NCBI GenBank assembly: GCA_973895155.1
Contig: OZ316899.1
Coordinates: forward strand, 3,782,001-3,846,000
Direction of reading: 5' to 3'
Length of the DNA: 64,000 nt
Origin: Marsupella aquatica
Taxonomy: Eukaryota; Marchantiophyta
Position 1 is the stretch's first letter. Every line of letters begins with the position of its first letter. Below are positions 19,806 through 32,039 of the stretch, piece after piece. Position numbers and translations under genes: made by a program. The notes under the pieces are model-generated. The model did not search any database. It was not told the origin of the DNA and saw nothing but the letters and a program-made list of their open reading frames with translations.

Positions 19806-20987
19806 CTCTTTGACTTGCTTCCCAGCTCGCTTTTCAGCCAAAACCTTCATGCCTCTCTTGTTGGAGTTGAATGGAATCGGCTCTTCAGTATTGGCAAACA
19901 ATATCTTTTTCTGACCAACTTCACCGATGAACTTGATCAGCCCTTTATCCACAGCTTCCCTCAGGTCCAGGCACTCCCGTTTGTCATGCTCTTTGCTGTC
20001 GCACCACATGCATGGCCAACATTGCATCTCTCGCTTCCTCTCGGGAGCACTCACAACCCTCGATTTTGGATTCTTGACTGCATGTGCCGCCAAGATCTTC
20101 AGGTTCTGCATCATTTCCGCGAGATCATCCACCGATGGTTTGATCTCATCCTTTGCTGGTTCTCGCTTCCCTTTCCTCAATATCGGTTCCGGCGGCCTTA
20201 GGTCAAGAGTGGTAGCCTCCTTGTCTAGCTCTTGCCGCCGGTGTCAATTGCTCACTTTTGACATCGCTTTCTCAACTTGGTTCCAGTCGTTAGACAAGAT
20301 AACTCTCAAAGGTTCTAGCAGCTCCATCGCGTTCTCAAGCTCCTCTCGAAGGTCCTCATCGGCTGCCCTCAAGAAGAGCGTCGAGCGCTGCAACTCGATG
20401 ATTCCCACATCCCGTGTCGGTAATTGAGACACCCTTCTCTTGAACTCCCTTAGGAGCTCTTGTGGTCCCTTCAACTTCTTGTTCCTATCATTCACCCAAT
20501 CCAAGAAGGTAGCCTACGTGACCCAATCAGCATCCTCCGCTTAGAACTCCTCTTTCATCTTCTGGTCGAAGTCATCCCAGCCCTCAGCTGACTCAATGAT
20601 GGTCCGCACCATTGAACTCAACTCCTTCTCAACTAGCACCATGAACTCTTTCACCGCCATCCCTTCGTCCAACTTGTAGACAACTGCTTCTGTCAAGTAA
20701 GACTTAAGGTAGCTTGTCACATTTCTCCCATCGAACTGCCCATTCTCCTTCAGAACCTCTTGGAGACACCGAGTAGTTCTATTTGCTTCCCTATTTGCCC
20801 TTTCTGCCTCAAGCTCTTCCTTCCTTATGGTTCTCATCATCGACATGACAATGCTCAAGATCCAATCGACTTTGTCATAGTCACCCATCTCATCCAATCG
20901 CCCCAAGGAATCCCTAGTATGGTCGCCAATGTCGCGAGGACTTAAAGTTAGGGTCTCCTTGGGCAAACTGTGCATTTCTGGCTGCAA
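19806..20987 (-). pseudogene. gag: Old Ty3/gypsy gag fragment, upstream half (split by element B)
   Basis: Minus-strand gag of an older relative of element B. It starts near 20987 (MQPEMHSLPKETL). It then reads NGQFDGRNVTSYLKSYLTEA, LDWVNDRNKKLKGPQELLRE and a CCHC zinc knuckle CMWCDSKEHDKREC at about 19971-20012. Stops are TAA and TAG near 20518-20541 and a TAA/TGA around 20246. The sequence is cut at 19802 by element B and resumes at 10832. Since element B sits in it, this element is the older of the two. No pol sequence of it remains in the window. Confidence 0.82.
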
Positions 20988-21263
20988 TTAGGACAGGCGA
21001 CAAGCACTTTTTGGAGCAAACTCTCACTCCTTTATATTTTTTACTTTTCTCACAAAGGTTACAATAGGTGCCCTCGAGTAAGCTTGCCCGCAAGAGTCTG
21101 GTAGCTGGCCCTACGGCGGGCCGCTACCTCTAACTTGTCGAGTAGAACTCCTCAAGTGACTAACTACTCAAAATTTGACGGAAAAACTATCCTCCTTAGC
21201 TCACAAAACCAAAACTCGACTAGCTACTCCACTAGTTTAAAACAGCTCACCCGGAACTCGGGC

Positions 21264-21375
21264 CTGGACCAACAAAGCTCCAAACTTGAGACATCCCCGC
21301 CTGGATCGACGAGGCTCCAAACTTGAGAAATCCCCGTCTGGATCGACGAGGCTCCAAACTTAAGAAATCCCCGCC
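21264..21375. repeat. 44-bp tandem repeat, about 2.5 copies
   Basis: Units contain GGCTCCAAACTTGAGAAATC and CCCGTCTGGATCGACGA. They are adjacent and nearly identical. Confidence 0.8.
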
Positions 21376-22032
21376 TGGATTGAAAACTCCACACCTGGAT
21401 CCAACACTTGCCCAGAACTCCAAAACCGCCATACAATAGTCAAGTTCCGCAGAACGGAGTGGAACTCACAGAACACAACTCAACAGATCTCAATAGACAA
21501 CAACCAACCTCAATGACCCGAGGCTCAAGTCTTAAGTAGCATCGGAAACCCAACCATCTAGCCTGAGTCAGCTGCCATCAGTGAGGCTCATCCAAACTCC
21601 AAGCCTGGTGACTCACCTAAACACCAAACCTGGTGACGACGAGTCACCCAATCACCAAACCTCAATCCATCCAACCAAGCAGCCCCTCCGAGTCAGCATG
21701 CACGCAACCCAACCGAGAGGCCTTGCCCATCATCCCCTATAAAAGCCATTCCTGAGCCAAAACATTTTGACACGACAACGCACAGTTTACCCGAGGAGCC
21801 CCTAACTTCTTGTCCTTGTGACAACGTCCTGAAGGAATCACTGGCGGTCATGCATCTGAGTAAATTACTCACTCTGCCTTGGTCTGTGATGGGTAATTGT
21901 AATGTGCAAGCAAACAGTAAAACTTTTCCTTGCACGAGAAAAAAAATCCTATATGACCCCTATTTTTATACATGCAACTGCCTCGCTATCAACTCCCTGG
22001 TTGGTAGTATCACTTTTGGGGACTCCCTTTTT

Positions 22033-22050
22033 GCTAGCAAGCTCGCTAGC
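22033..22050. repeat. CTAGC palindrome, class 1
   Basis: GCTAGCAAGCTCGCTAGC, an 18-bp near-perfect palindrome. The same architecture recurs at 38113, 41607, 47221, 53968 and 54210. Confidence 0.85.
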
Positions 22051-22370
22051 AATCTGGATTCTTTAAAAAACACCAAAAATGTAAAAGGCACCAAAAGCCA
22101 ACTGAAATTTGGAACCATCATTTTCTCGTTATCAAAATCTCTATGGTGCGTCCCATGGCTCCCTACACCCAAGAAACCCCCTGCACAAGCCGATTCCTAT
22201 AGGTTTTGCTCTTGGCGAGGCCGGTTCCGCGGCTTAGCGGCATGGGACGCTGCTAACCTCACTACTAACATTTTACACACATATACTGGACAGATCCTTC
22301 ATTGGGTCATGAGATACGTAGTTGGCCTATTTTATGCCTTCCCTTCTCTTCCTCTCGTGGTCTTCCTTTA

Positions 22371-23035
22371 GGTATGTTTGGATTCCGTCGCCGGAATGAT
22401 CCCCAACTGGCTTGGGTAAGCCGCTAAGACCTCTCTCAGCTTGACACGTCCAACTCTTACTACCTCGCTTACTCCCTTCTCTTGGTTGATGTGGACAATC
22501 TTCAAACAAGTTAATGCAACACACAAATAGCAAAATGACTCCTTCTGACTGAGTTACACCATGCATTTTCCATACAAACAGTACTTCTCATACACAAGAT
22601 CTGCAAACTAAACCGTAAGGCCAACTCTATTCATCTCTTAGGCATGAGGAAACATGAATATACACAAGTGTCACAGTATAACTAACCGAGAGCTTCTTTT
22701 ACTACTTGATTCTAGCCCTGCTAGTGCACTAAAAACTTGCTAAGGAAGAAGGCCCTGAACTCCCCGTTGTTCAAGTACTTATCCTTGCAGTGGATCCGTC
22801 TAATTCCTTGCAGCGTAAGCCTAATCTATCCTAACTGTAATCTACCTATGTACAGCAAGGCAGAAGCACAAGTGTTGCTCTTACCAGTGGATCCGCAATC
22901 CCACTAATCTAAGTGTCAGGGCCGTCTCTTGGTCCTGATCCTAAGTCTAAACTTGGAGATTTGAGCCCGCCCTGCCCACTCACGCCTCCTCCCTCCACGT
23001 CCACCCTCCTTAAAAGGAGCGGCCCTCCACCACCA
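22371..23035. other. No recognised gene
   Basis: Includes a TTCCGTCGCCGGAATG motif near 22381 shared with the solo LTR at 3168 and the repeats at 32580 and 52369, so part of it is probably LTR sequence. Nothing else recognised. Confidence 0.4.
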
Positions 23036-26000
23036 TCATGGTAGCGGTGGCTGATCCTCAATGGACGCCCCCAACGCTTCCTCCGCAGCCACTGTCGTAG
23101 GTCCGTCTTCTGACAAATTACCTACCCCAGACCGAGTCAACTCTCCATCGGCCTGACTGGGTCCACCCTCGGCTTCAGCCTCAGCATCGGCCACAGCCTC
23201 CAATACGGCTACAGCCTCCCGGGCATGCTCTAGTGGTGGATCTGGTACCCCGGCTTCATCACTGATTGTCCTGGCCTCGGTTTTGCTATCCTCGCCTTCT
23301 AGGATAGTTGGATCCTCTGCCGTGACCTTGCCTGAGGTTGGTGCCGGGTTCTCCTCCGTGGTCACGACGGCTTGAGAAGCCATGTTACTCCCTGACCCAT
23401 AAGGTTTTTGCTTCTTCTTCTTCCCTGTTTTGGCAGCTGGTCCCTTCCCCTTGCCACTTACTTCTGGCACCGGTGCGAGTGTCGCGGCTTGTCCTTTGGC
23501 CAGTACTACCCCTGGCAACTTGGTTGCCCCACTTGGAGTTGGAACTAATGAAGCCAAGCACTTAAATACTGCGGCTTGTTTCTTCAGCCACTCTGTTTGG
23601 TTGTCGGCCCGCCGCTGTAAGTTCTCCATCTTCCTCGTGCTTCCTTCCAACTCCTCCTGCGTTTTGTCCAGGTCCTTTCGCGCCTCCTCCAACTCCTTCT
23701 GGGCTTCCTCCAATTCCTTTTGGGCTTCCTCCAATCCCTTCTTTAAGGTAGCCCTCTCCTCCTGGGTTGCTCTCAACTCCTTGTCGAGCTCCGTCACAAC
23801 CTTAGACTCCATCTTGTTCATCTTGGCATAAGTCTGATCAAGCTGGTCGTCTTTCTCACGCAGGTTGGCCTTGAAGCTGGCCATCAAGGATGCAAGCTCC
23901 TACTGCAGCACAATAATCCCTTGATAGGATCTCCCTAACTCGGCCTCCTTCTGCTCAAGGGCTCCACGGATATCCTCAAGCTCCCCCTTCAACGCCCTCT
24001 CCCTCCTTTGGGTCTCCGCCATGGCCTGATTGTTGGTTGCTATGTGGGCCTCCTCTGCGTCCCTCAGCTCTCGCTTCCGCTTCTCCCTTTCCTTGACCGT
24101 ATCGGCCAACTCCCTTGGGTCCGAGTCAATTTATCCTTGATAATCTAATTATCAGACTGAGCGGTATCCAGTTGCCCCTGCATGATGTTTAGCTCATGCC
24201 GCTTAATCCGCAGCTCATCTTGGGCTTTTTTGGCCGCCTTCAAGTCCTCTGCCTCGGCTTCCTTCTCTCTAGCTAAGCCGTCAGATGACCTTGTCCTTCT
24301 TTCTTCTCTCCAAAGCCACTGCTTCTTCCAATCGGTGTTTTTCCAACATCTCTCTCTGGAGAAAAGGTCCCTGCTCCAACTCCTCCCCAAAGATGTTGAG
24401 CGCAAGTTCTCCACACATCTCCCCATACTCCATGGCTCTTTCTTTAGCATAGGTGGAGTGAGTAGTAGTCATCGGCATCAACCACCGCGGCCTTTGTTCC
24501 CAAGCCGCCTTCCTTATTTCTTCTATCGTGGCTGGAGGGCTGCCCCGTCTTTCTGCAAGCCGCCGGATGTCCTCTGGCCATTCTCCCCCAGGTAAATCCT
24601 TCTCCCTAGCTAGGGCTGCCTCCTCTGCTTTCCTGAGTTGCTCTTGAACCTCATGTGCCATCTGTTTTATCCCGTCAAAGCTCAGGGGAGCGACATCTGG
24701 TGGGGGAGACTCTGAGCTGCTCTGCTGGGTGGGGTCCCCTTGAACTACTCTTGGAAGTGTGGGGATGAAACGGCCACAATTCCTTACTCCTGGGACATGA
24801 TGGTCCAACCCGTAGCCAGAGTCATTATTGCCGTAGTCCTCCACCACCTCCTCCCCGGCTTGGACTACTGATTCCCCCCGCTGCTCTCCTTGTCTTGCTG
24901 TGAACACGGCCTCCTGCCGATCATAACTCATAGGTCCTAGTTCCTCCTCTAGCTTCCAGGCTGTCTTCTCCCTTTGTTTACCGCAAATAGGAGCTTTAGG
25001 CTGCTCTTCCTTGGCTTCGGGACTTGAGGCTCCTACATACATTCGAACCCCCGGCTCGTGTTCCGGCCTCCTTCTTTCCTTGGCTCCGGTAAAGGGGTTT
25101 TCCCTCATGAGTCGGCTTAGGCCAACTTTTGGGGCAGTGTCCTGTACCGGTGCCAGTGCCATTGCCGTTGCCATTGCCGTTCTCTTCTCCTTCTCCAACA
25201 ATTTCAGCAGATTCTGCATGCCTGGTTGCTGCATCGGCAAGTCTTCTATCCTCTGCCTAAACACCTGCTCGATCATAGGACTGTTGGGATGGTTGGGTTT
25301 CTCTGTTGCCGGCCTCTATTCCGGAACCTCCTCGGTGCCCTTGCCTGCAGGGGAAGTACCGGGGCAAAGATCTGACTCCAGGCATACCGGCACACGCTTC
25401 CCTTGCCGATCACCTGTTGTTCCTCCTTCAAGATCTTCTTCAGTTGGGTGAGGAGGTATCCGTTGTAATCCCGGCTTGGGTCTGGGCTCTCCGCCAGGTA
25501 GACCTTGCCTTGCCAATCTTTGGCCTCGGCAAGTTACAATGCATGGTTACCCACAAGAAATTGATCATCTCTCCGATGTGCGGGTTGGTGCAGGTGTTCC
25601 AAAAGAAGCCATTCTTTGTTGCTGGCCCTGGGAACGACCAGAACTCCTTGTTAGGCAAGGTCTTCCTCGTCTCAACTTTGGTCTTATTGCCTATTGGCAA
25701 GCCAAACGCTTTGGCAATCACCCGGGGAGTGAGATAGAAATCCTCCGCATACACCCTTGTGGAATTGCTCTGAGGCTCCCATGATCCCACAAATTCTAAT
25801 AAGTCTGAATCCGGCACCTCCGGCTTCAGCCATGGTAATTTCACAAAGGCTTCCAAGCCGGATCCGGCCATCAAGCCCTGGTACTTCCGAGTCTGCATAG
25901 CCGTAAAGCATGCATCCTCTTCACGTGCAAAGTGTAATTGCACTTCCTTGAGGAGGATTGCCGCCCAGCCTTTCCAGGTATCATCCCTCGTTGGAACGAC

Positions 26001-26690
26001 ATTGATGGGGTTGACCTCCTCTTCTTCGGCTTCTTCCTGCCTCCTGCTTCCCTGCTCGGCTGGCTTCCTTGGTGCCGCCAACCTCGTTCTCTTTGTAGGG
26101 GTGGCCTCTTCATTGTTGGCCCCTTTCCTCTTCATAGCGGCTGCCGTGGATGTTTCTTTGAGCACGGTTGCCTTCGTCCACCCCTCTGTGTACCCTTCAA
26201 CTCCCAGTGTATGTTGTTGCAATGGTTGATGGCTTCCCAGATGCCGACGACTCTGTTCTCGCAAAATAGGAGGTCGTTTAGCTTGTTGCCAGTAGGTGTC
26301 CACAGGAATTCAGTCTTGATGAGTTCTCCTCCTAAGAAGGCAAACTTTTGTAGCTCCATAGTCGAGCGAGCTTCTGCCGTTCTCGAGCTGCTCTTTCTGA
26401 TTCTTCATCCTTGTAGGTCCCAATGTACTCAGTTGCCCGTTCGAACAGGCATCCCCAAAAATGAGCAGCTTGATTGACATTGCTCATACCCTTCTTGAGT
26501 TGATAGTCGGTATCTGCTCCCGCCCAGAGTGTTTGCCTAAGCAGCTGACAGTAGTTGGCTTCACGTAGTCGTCTGCTTAGTTTGTGCTTGCAAAATGAGC
26601 CACCATTCCTTGCGATTGGTCCTTACCCCCCTCCTGCCTGGTCTTCCTTCCCGTTGGTTACCCATAGTTGCCGGCACTTAGCGCGCCCTA
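23036..26690 (-). pseudogene. Transposon-type large protein with C-terminal coiled coil (frameshifted)
   Basis: A long minus-strand coding region that changes frame near 26200, 25400, 24400 and 24130. The N-terminal part (about 26590-26340) is charged (RATEYIGTYKDEESERAA). The middle (26303-25440) has a basic KRKGANNEEATPTKRTRL stretch and a globular region with FVKLPWLKPEVPDSDLLEF and LTPRVIAKAFGLPIGNKT. This recalls the N-terminal domain of proteins called putative plant transposon protein in Athila or Ogre-like retroelements. The C-terminal part (24109-23036) is a heptad-rich coiled coil (LEEAQKELEEAQKELEEAR) followed by Ala/Glu-rich sequence. It is probably the gag-like or accessory gene of a retroelement. 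The family match is from memory and only moderate. Confidence 0.5.
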
Positions 26691-26859
26691 ACCCTAATTG
26701 TGTTTCCTCCGGCGTCCTTACTTCCGGCCTCGGCTCGGGTTCCATAGTCACCCTTAATTGTTTATATTTTCCTTGTTTTTGTTACTATACTAATGTGTTT
26801 CCAGGGTACACTCCTGATTTTACCATTTAAATTGGCCTAGTGATTCCTGGCTAGGCATC

Positions 26860-26900
26860 ACAATCTCCTGTTTGCTCGCAACATAGAATACCTCGTTCGT
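26860..26900. repeat. 30-bp segment repeated inverted at 36794-36823
   Basis: Positions 26865-26894 (core CTGTTTGCTCGCAACATAGA) are identical to the reverse complement of 36794-36823, with no match beyond. It probably marks shared element ends. Confidence 0.75.
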
Positions 26901-26939
26901 GACTTCATTAAGTTATTTGAAGGATTTCAGTGATGGAGC

Positions 26940-29001
26940 ACAGATTGAAGTTGGTATGGTGGGAACTGCTTGAGCGAATCTAGAGTTTTGGACTTTGCAG
27001 TTTGTTGCTGATGCTTTTAGCTGTCCTGCTGAAGGAGACAACTTACACTCATGCCAAGGAGAGATTGCAAGACCTTATTTTTCTGGAACTTGAAACGTTC
27101 GCCATGGATGGAAAATGGGCCAGTGTATTGATTATACCCTCAAAATCATTCTAGAATTTTTGGTTCCAATTCTCCATCCCATTCAACCGCATATGATACT
27201 TGTGTCACTTGCCAATACTATTGTGGCAAGTTGGAAGGGAGTTGCTGAGATAAATTGGGCCTTATTGATAAGACAGGTTTTTATCTCAAGTGAAAAAGGT
27301 GAAAATGGACAAGTTTACTACTCTCCCTGCTTATCTCAGTCAATTGTACTTTCATGGGAATTGTCTACTTCCAAGCAAACAAGAGGAGCGGATCAGGCTA
27401 CTTGATGAGTTTGATCTCAGTGAATCAGGAAATGAGGATACTGAAGGAGAAGATGCTGATGAAGCTTAACCACAGATCACACCCCCTATCTGTCCAAAGA
27501 CTTCCCCTCTTGCTTATAGAAAACCACCTGTGGAACCCAGAAGTACATCTTCACCAATTTCTGATAACCCTTTGTCCCCTTTTGAAGATCTCAATCAGGA
27601 TAGAAGAATTTACACACCCCTCAATTCTAATATTGATGAGTATACATCCAAACCAGTGGGGACATCCCCACCTTCTGCACCTGTAGTTGACATATCTGTC
27701 CCTATTGCTCTTTGATCACCTATAGTTCCAACTCAGAATTTATCCATAAACTGCTTGATTCCTTCTATGAGATCCCGTAAGAGACCCTACCTGTTCAGTA
27801 AACCAACAGCTGATGAACTGAGAGATAATTTAATCAGAAAATTGTTGATAAGTTAAGCAGCCTATTAATCTGTGAGCCTGAGGAGATAATTGACTTTGTT
27901 GAGAAGTTAAGGTTATCCTCTGTAACTATGCCTGAACCTAGTAGTTCAGATTCTCCATACTCTCCAAGTCAAGGTCCTACTCAATTTTGTTCAGAGATGG
28001 TAGAGCTATAATAACCCATACCATCTGCCTCCAATACAAAGGTTACAAATGATGTTGAATTTGAACCGATGGAGGAGAATGACACATCGCCCAGGTTAGA
28101 ACTTCAACATACACTATCTACTTCTCTAGGTACTTCTGTTGAACACTATATTGCCCTTGTCAATAAGATGACCGACATGTTGGAATGTGACGAGAGACAC
28201 CTAATTGACGTCCGAGATGATCTTCTGAACAAGACTACAGCTCTACTCACGCGAGATCATCATCAGGAATATTGTGAAGATCTAGTCCATAGACTTACAC
28301 ATATATTCGGGTGCAACACTAAACAAGTCTATTTTGCAGTCCGTTATCACACTTTAGCATTTGGCTCTCTCATTTATTATTCTTCCCCTCCTTCTAGTCA
28401 TTCACCCACCTCACCTTACAGCCCTTCCAACCAACCATACCACCTTTATCCAAAATGGATGAAATCTGGACAGAAGCTTAATATTTTTGCCCTATTCTTG
28501 TTGTCATAATCCTGGTTGGACACATTGTGCTGGAGAATGGAGATCTGGGTTTGGCTTATTTTGGAAACTTACCTGCCTTCGCCTTGGAATTCATCATCAA
28601 CTTTCTAAGGCAAACTAACAAAAGATATCAAGTTAACCATGGTGGTCTTCTAGAGGAGCCTTATGTTGTTCAACAATTTATTACACCGGCTGCTGAGAGA
28701 CAGGATCTGGAACAACATTACTTCACAACGGTTGGCTGATTACACCCTAAAGTGGCAAGAACTGTTACCTAATGTTACTCCACTTCTATCGCTTGCCAAG
28801 GACTCCGACACCTTCATCAACAAGTTTCTCCGGAACTATCATGCCACTTGTTGTAGTTATGATTTGATTGGCATCTACATGCAAGCTAGTAAGGTGAACA
28901 CTATGTTCCACACGAGACTACTCCCTGTTTTAAACGCTGAACGACAAATTAGGTCTCTCCCTTTTGCTCAACATGATACTCAGGTTATGAATTTCATTTG
29001 A
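26940..29001 (+). pseudogene. Unidentified transposon-like gene remnant
   Basis: Plus-strand coding blocks in changing frames. At 27310-27720 a Pro/Ser/Asp-rich segment contains ERIRLLDEFDLSESGNEDTE and PLSPFEDLNQDRRIYTPLNS. At 28069-28509 there is TSVEHYIALVNKMTDML and HRLTHIFGCNTKQVYFAVRY. At 28527-29001 there is ALEFIINFLRQTNKRYQVNH and YTLKWQELLPNVTPLLSLAKD. The stops are several and the frames differ. The composition resembles a transposon ORF1 or gag, but I recognise no domain. It lies between the coiled-coil gene and a solo LTR. Function unknown. Confidence 0.35.
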
Positions 29002-29834
29002 CAAGTGATTCAAATAGAGACATTCAGGAATTTTCAACCACTAGACTAGACAACACTGCTTCAAGAAGACTGACCTACTCCACCATTCAACTCAAGATCA
29101 GCTAATGCGTGCAATTTTTTTTAAGTAGTCAGAGTGGATAGAAAAGTCTCATAATTTTCCAAGAGGTAGCCCTTACACAATAGAACCTACCCTGAAAGTA
29201 ATAACTCAAACCCACATGTCGTTTAGAAGTTATTAAAATTTTGGTTTTGCTGTAGCATAAATGTGCAATGGCGCAACAACACTACTACTCTAAGGCGCAA
29301 CAGCGCTTTTGACACTTAATTTGTTTTTGGAAAGGTGCATTTTTTATCCAATAGCACTTTTCTCTGATTTTATTAAGGTACTTAGACACCTCAAAAAAGT
29401 CTAAGATTTTGCCAGCATGTAGCATGTACGTAAATCTTCCACCTAAAAAAGTTTTCATCTCATTCTGACTTTTATTTTAGAATTAAAATTCAGACAAAGT
29501 TGCTATTTGTTAGTTTTACCGCAAAAACACAATGACACTTTTACTCCAGTAAACACTCGAGATAACTTTTGATCAGTTTTTGATCCCAGGAGAATTCTAG
29601 TGAACCTTGAGTACTCCTGTAGCATATTTTGATACTTTTATTTTAGTTCAGGACCCTCAAGATATGGAAAGGCATGTCCTTTCAATATCTCGTTTCCCTT
29701 TGGTTCCTGCTAGCCTATATGTAATTGAGTTTCTGTCACTTTTTGTGTGAGGAAATTATGTAAGCCTATTGCTGTAGATTGCAGCACAAGGAGCTTCACT
29801 TTGTGGAGAAAGACTCTATCTGGATTAGAGTAAT
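29002..29834. other. No recognised gene
   Basis: AT-rich sequence, nothing recognised. It ends at the duplication GTAAT (29830-29834) of the following solo LTR. Confidence 0.5.
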
Positions 29835-31317
29835 AGTTGCAGAATTCGACTACCTTAACACTTAGCTTCGGCGTCACTGACTCCGACATCGAGCTCCCTT
29901 ATGGTCCAGGCCCGGATAGACCATCCGGGGAGGACTTAGCATGGGGAAACTTGTGGGCAATGAGACGTGGCACTAGTGAGGCAAGGGGCCAAGCTAGGGA
30001 CACACACTAAGGACTTGGACTAGCCTATGGCTGGTCGGGTCAAGGGGAAATGGGCCGAGCTCAAGGATGGCCGTCCGGACCTCAGATGGACTTTGAGTTC
30101 TGAGGGCTTGAGAGTGAGCTCCTCTTGGGCCCAAGGCCAATGGAGTTGACGCCATTGGCAACGGACGCTTGGGGCGCAAGTTGTGGCCCGATCCGGGTTG
30201 GGCCGGTCGGGGGCCCTGAGCGGCGATCAGACCTGAGGGCCTAGGCATGAGCACTGGGTCGGCCCGGTCACAACGGGCTAAGGCACTCCGCTTGCGGATG
30301 CCTATCAAGAAAGTTATGGGCGTTGCCAGTTGGTGGCGCGCCCATTATGCGCGATGGGATCCGGGTTGGGGGCCAAATGTTTAGGGACCAAAGTTGGTCC
30401 AAGGGTGGCAGATCTCCAGAAGCATATATGAGGGGAGTGGTGTCTCCCTGGGGGCTAAGGCCGAGCCGAAGTCGTGAGCCGCGGTGGTCGCGACACTAAG
30501 GGAAACCGCCAAACGGAAATGGCAATATCTTCCCAACGAGAAGTCCGTTGGAGGACTTCTTGGGTGAGTTGGAAAGCTCTTGAGGAGGGCTACGTCCTCC
30601 TGAGCTCAGCTGGGTCTGGGGGTGCCGTGGATTCTCGTGGTTTGTGGGTGTTAGCTCGCCCGCTTGCCAAATCCTGCCGAACAGCAGCCAAACCGCGTTC
30701 AGTCTCCCAAGGGAGCTTGCGTTGGGGAGGCAAGGCCAAGTAGGTGTGGAGGCTGAGTTCCAAGGGTCATCGGCCCCTAGACCACCAGTGGGGAAAACCG
30801 GGAGCGGTTGCTAGAGTTGGGGCCGTTCTGGTCCCGGCGTCTTGGGACAAGCTTTAGGACAAGCTACGCTATTTGGGCCATGAGCATGTCCTGAGGTTAG
30901 GGCGGTCAGTTGGTGATGGATAGGTACGAGGGGGAACCCGGGCCGCGCCCAAGGAAGAAGCTGTTCTGGACGAACAGTGGGCGTGGGTTCTAGTTCCGGC
31001 TTATGGCATCAGGAGGATCTATCGCTGACCTATTTACCAACGTCTGTTGAGCTTGAGTTAGGATGCTAGACTTGGCGAGTTCTAGATCCTGAAGGGTTAC
31101 TTACCGAGGTGCTTGGTTGCTTGTGCAGATAGGGAGCACCGTTGAGTAGCGATCGTGTTAGAGAGCAAGTGCGGCTTCGTATGGGTGGGGCCGCTGGCGG
31201 TGCAAAGGGGCACTAGGTTGCTTGCTTGAGGTATTCTGTGGAGGCGTTCGGGCACCAAGGGCACTTAGGCGTGAGTGCTGGGATTAGTGAGGGCGCTGGG
31301 TGGCGAAGTCCACCACT
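29835..31317 (+). mobile_element. Family A solo LTR, complete (1483 bp)
   Basis: Starts AGTTGCAGAATTCGACTACC and ends GTCCACCACT, with a perfect 5-bp duplication GTAAT at 29830-29834 and 31318-31322. It is the reference copy of the family, homologous to 1483-6423 and to the minus-strand copies at 33653-35110 and 47725-49209. Reading frames inside (for example 30474-30743) are kept in only some copies, so I do not call them genes. Confidence 0.92.
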
Positions 31318-31479
31318 GTAATTTAATGCAAATAATTTCTTCTCCCTTCCTTGCATCTGGATGCTTTAGAATTCAGAGCAAAGAAGTAAAACTTTGTAAG
31401 ATGTTGAATCTTTGGAATGTGTAGAAGTAGATTCCTTAATTGGTGAGATCTACATAATTCTAAAAGTTCTTGATGCATA

Positions 31480-32035
31480 GTTATTGACGTTACCTTGCTT
31501 GAGCACGGGATGCTAAGAAGGATTACTTACCAATAACTTATGACTTCAAATTTGATGATGATAGTGTCTCTTATTCATGACACAAAGTATCAAATGGATA
31601 CAGACGTGACTGATTACTAGTCTCCACTAAGTACCTTGGAAGGAAAAGTTGAGACATGTTGACGGCATTTTAGTAATCATCCTAGTACAATAAGCCTTTC
31701 CAAAAATATTTCTCATGGATATAGCACCTAAATCACATCAAATGAAGTTATTTTGAGGAGTAACCTTGGTTGTTTCCTAGCTCTCTCATCATACCTTGAT
31801 ATTTCATTGTGTTTTGTTAATTGTTTCCATTTTGTTATTTTATTTACAATGTTAAACAAACATTCAAAACTATGTCTTGCTGAGCAATCATAGTAAAAGG
31901 CTCAAAATTGTGTTTTTGTCACCTTACTCATTCAAAAGTGCTAAACAATAGAAAATCATTCCTTACATGTTCTTCTATGGGAATGAATACCGTGTTTTGG
32001 ACCTTAAATTTTAATTTATGTTCCTAGTGTGATAC
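31480..32035. repeat. Diverged repeat, related to 44240-44765
   Basis: Shares short blocks in the same order with 44240-44765: CGGGATGCTAAGA at the left, CTACTAGTC/TAGTCTATTAGTC and AAGTAYCWYKGAAGRAAA in the middle, and GAATACCGTGTTTKG...TACAA at the right. The family is unknown. Confidence 0.45.
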
Positions 32036-32039
32036 TACA

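Larger units (their letters stand above)
20988..22370 (+). other. Non-coding stretch, possibly LTR-derived
   Basis: No gene seen. It contains a short tandem repeat (21264-21375), a TATA-like CCCCTATAAAAGCC near 21736-21749 on the plus strand and the palindrome at 22033-22050. The tandem repeats upstream of a TATA box resemble an LTR promoter, but I could not define LTR ends. Confidence 0.4.

Noticed and set aside
23430-23831. Plus-strand ORF opposite the coiled-coil gene
   Set aside because: It is the antisense shadow of the repetitive Glu/Lys coding sequence on the minus strand.
25938-26477. 179-codon plus-strand ORF
   Set aside because: Antisense to the minus-strand transposon gene, whose product has a clearer protein-like composition.
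26680-26700. CCCTAACCCTAA, possible interstitial telomere
   Set aside because: Only two units in a 5' leader-like sequence; too short to mean anything.
30474-30743. 89-codon ORF in the family A LTR, also open at 48568-48299 on the minus strand
   Set aside because: The copies are close relatives, so an open frame can persist by chance, and the frame is broken in the other two family A copies. No conservation signal beyond nucleotide similarity.
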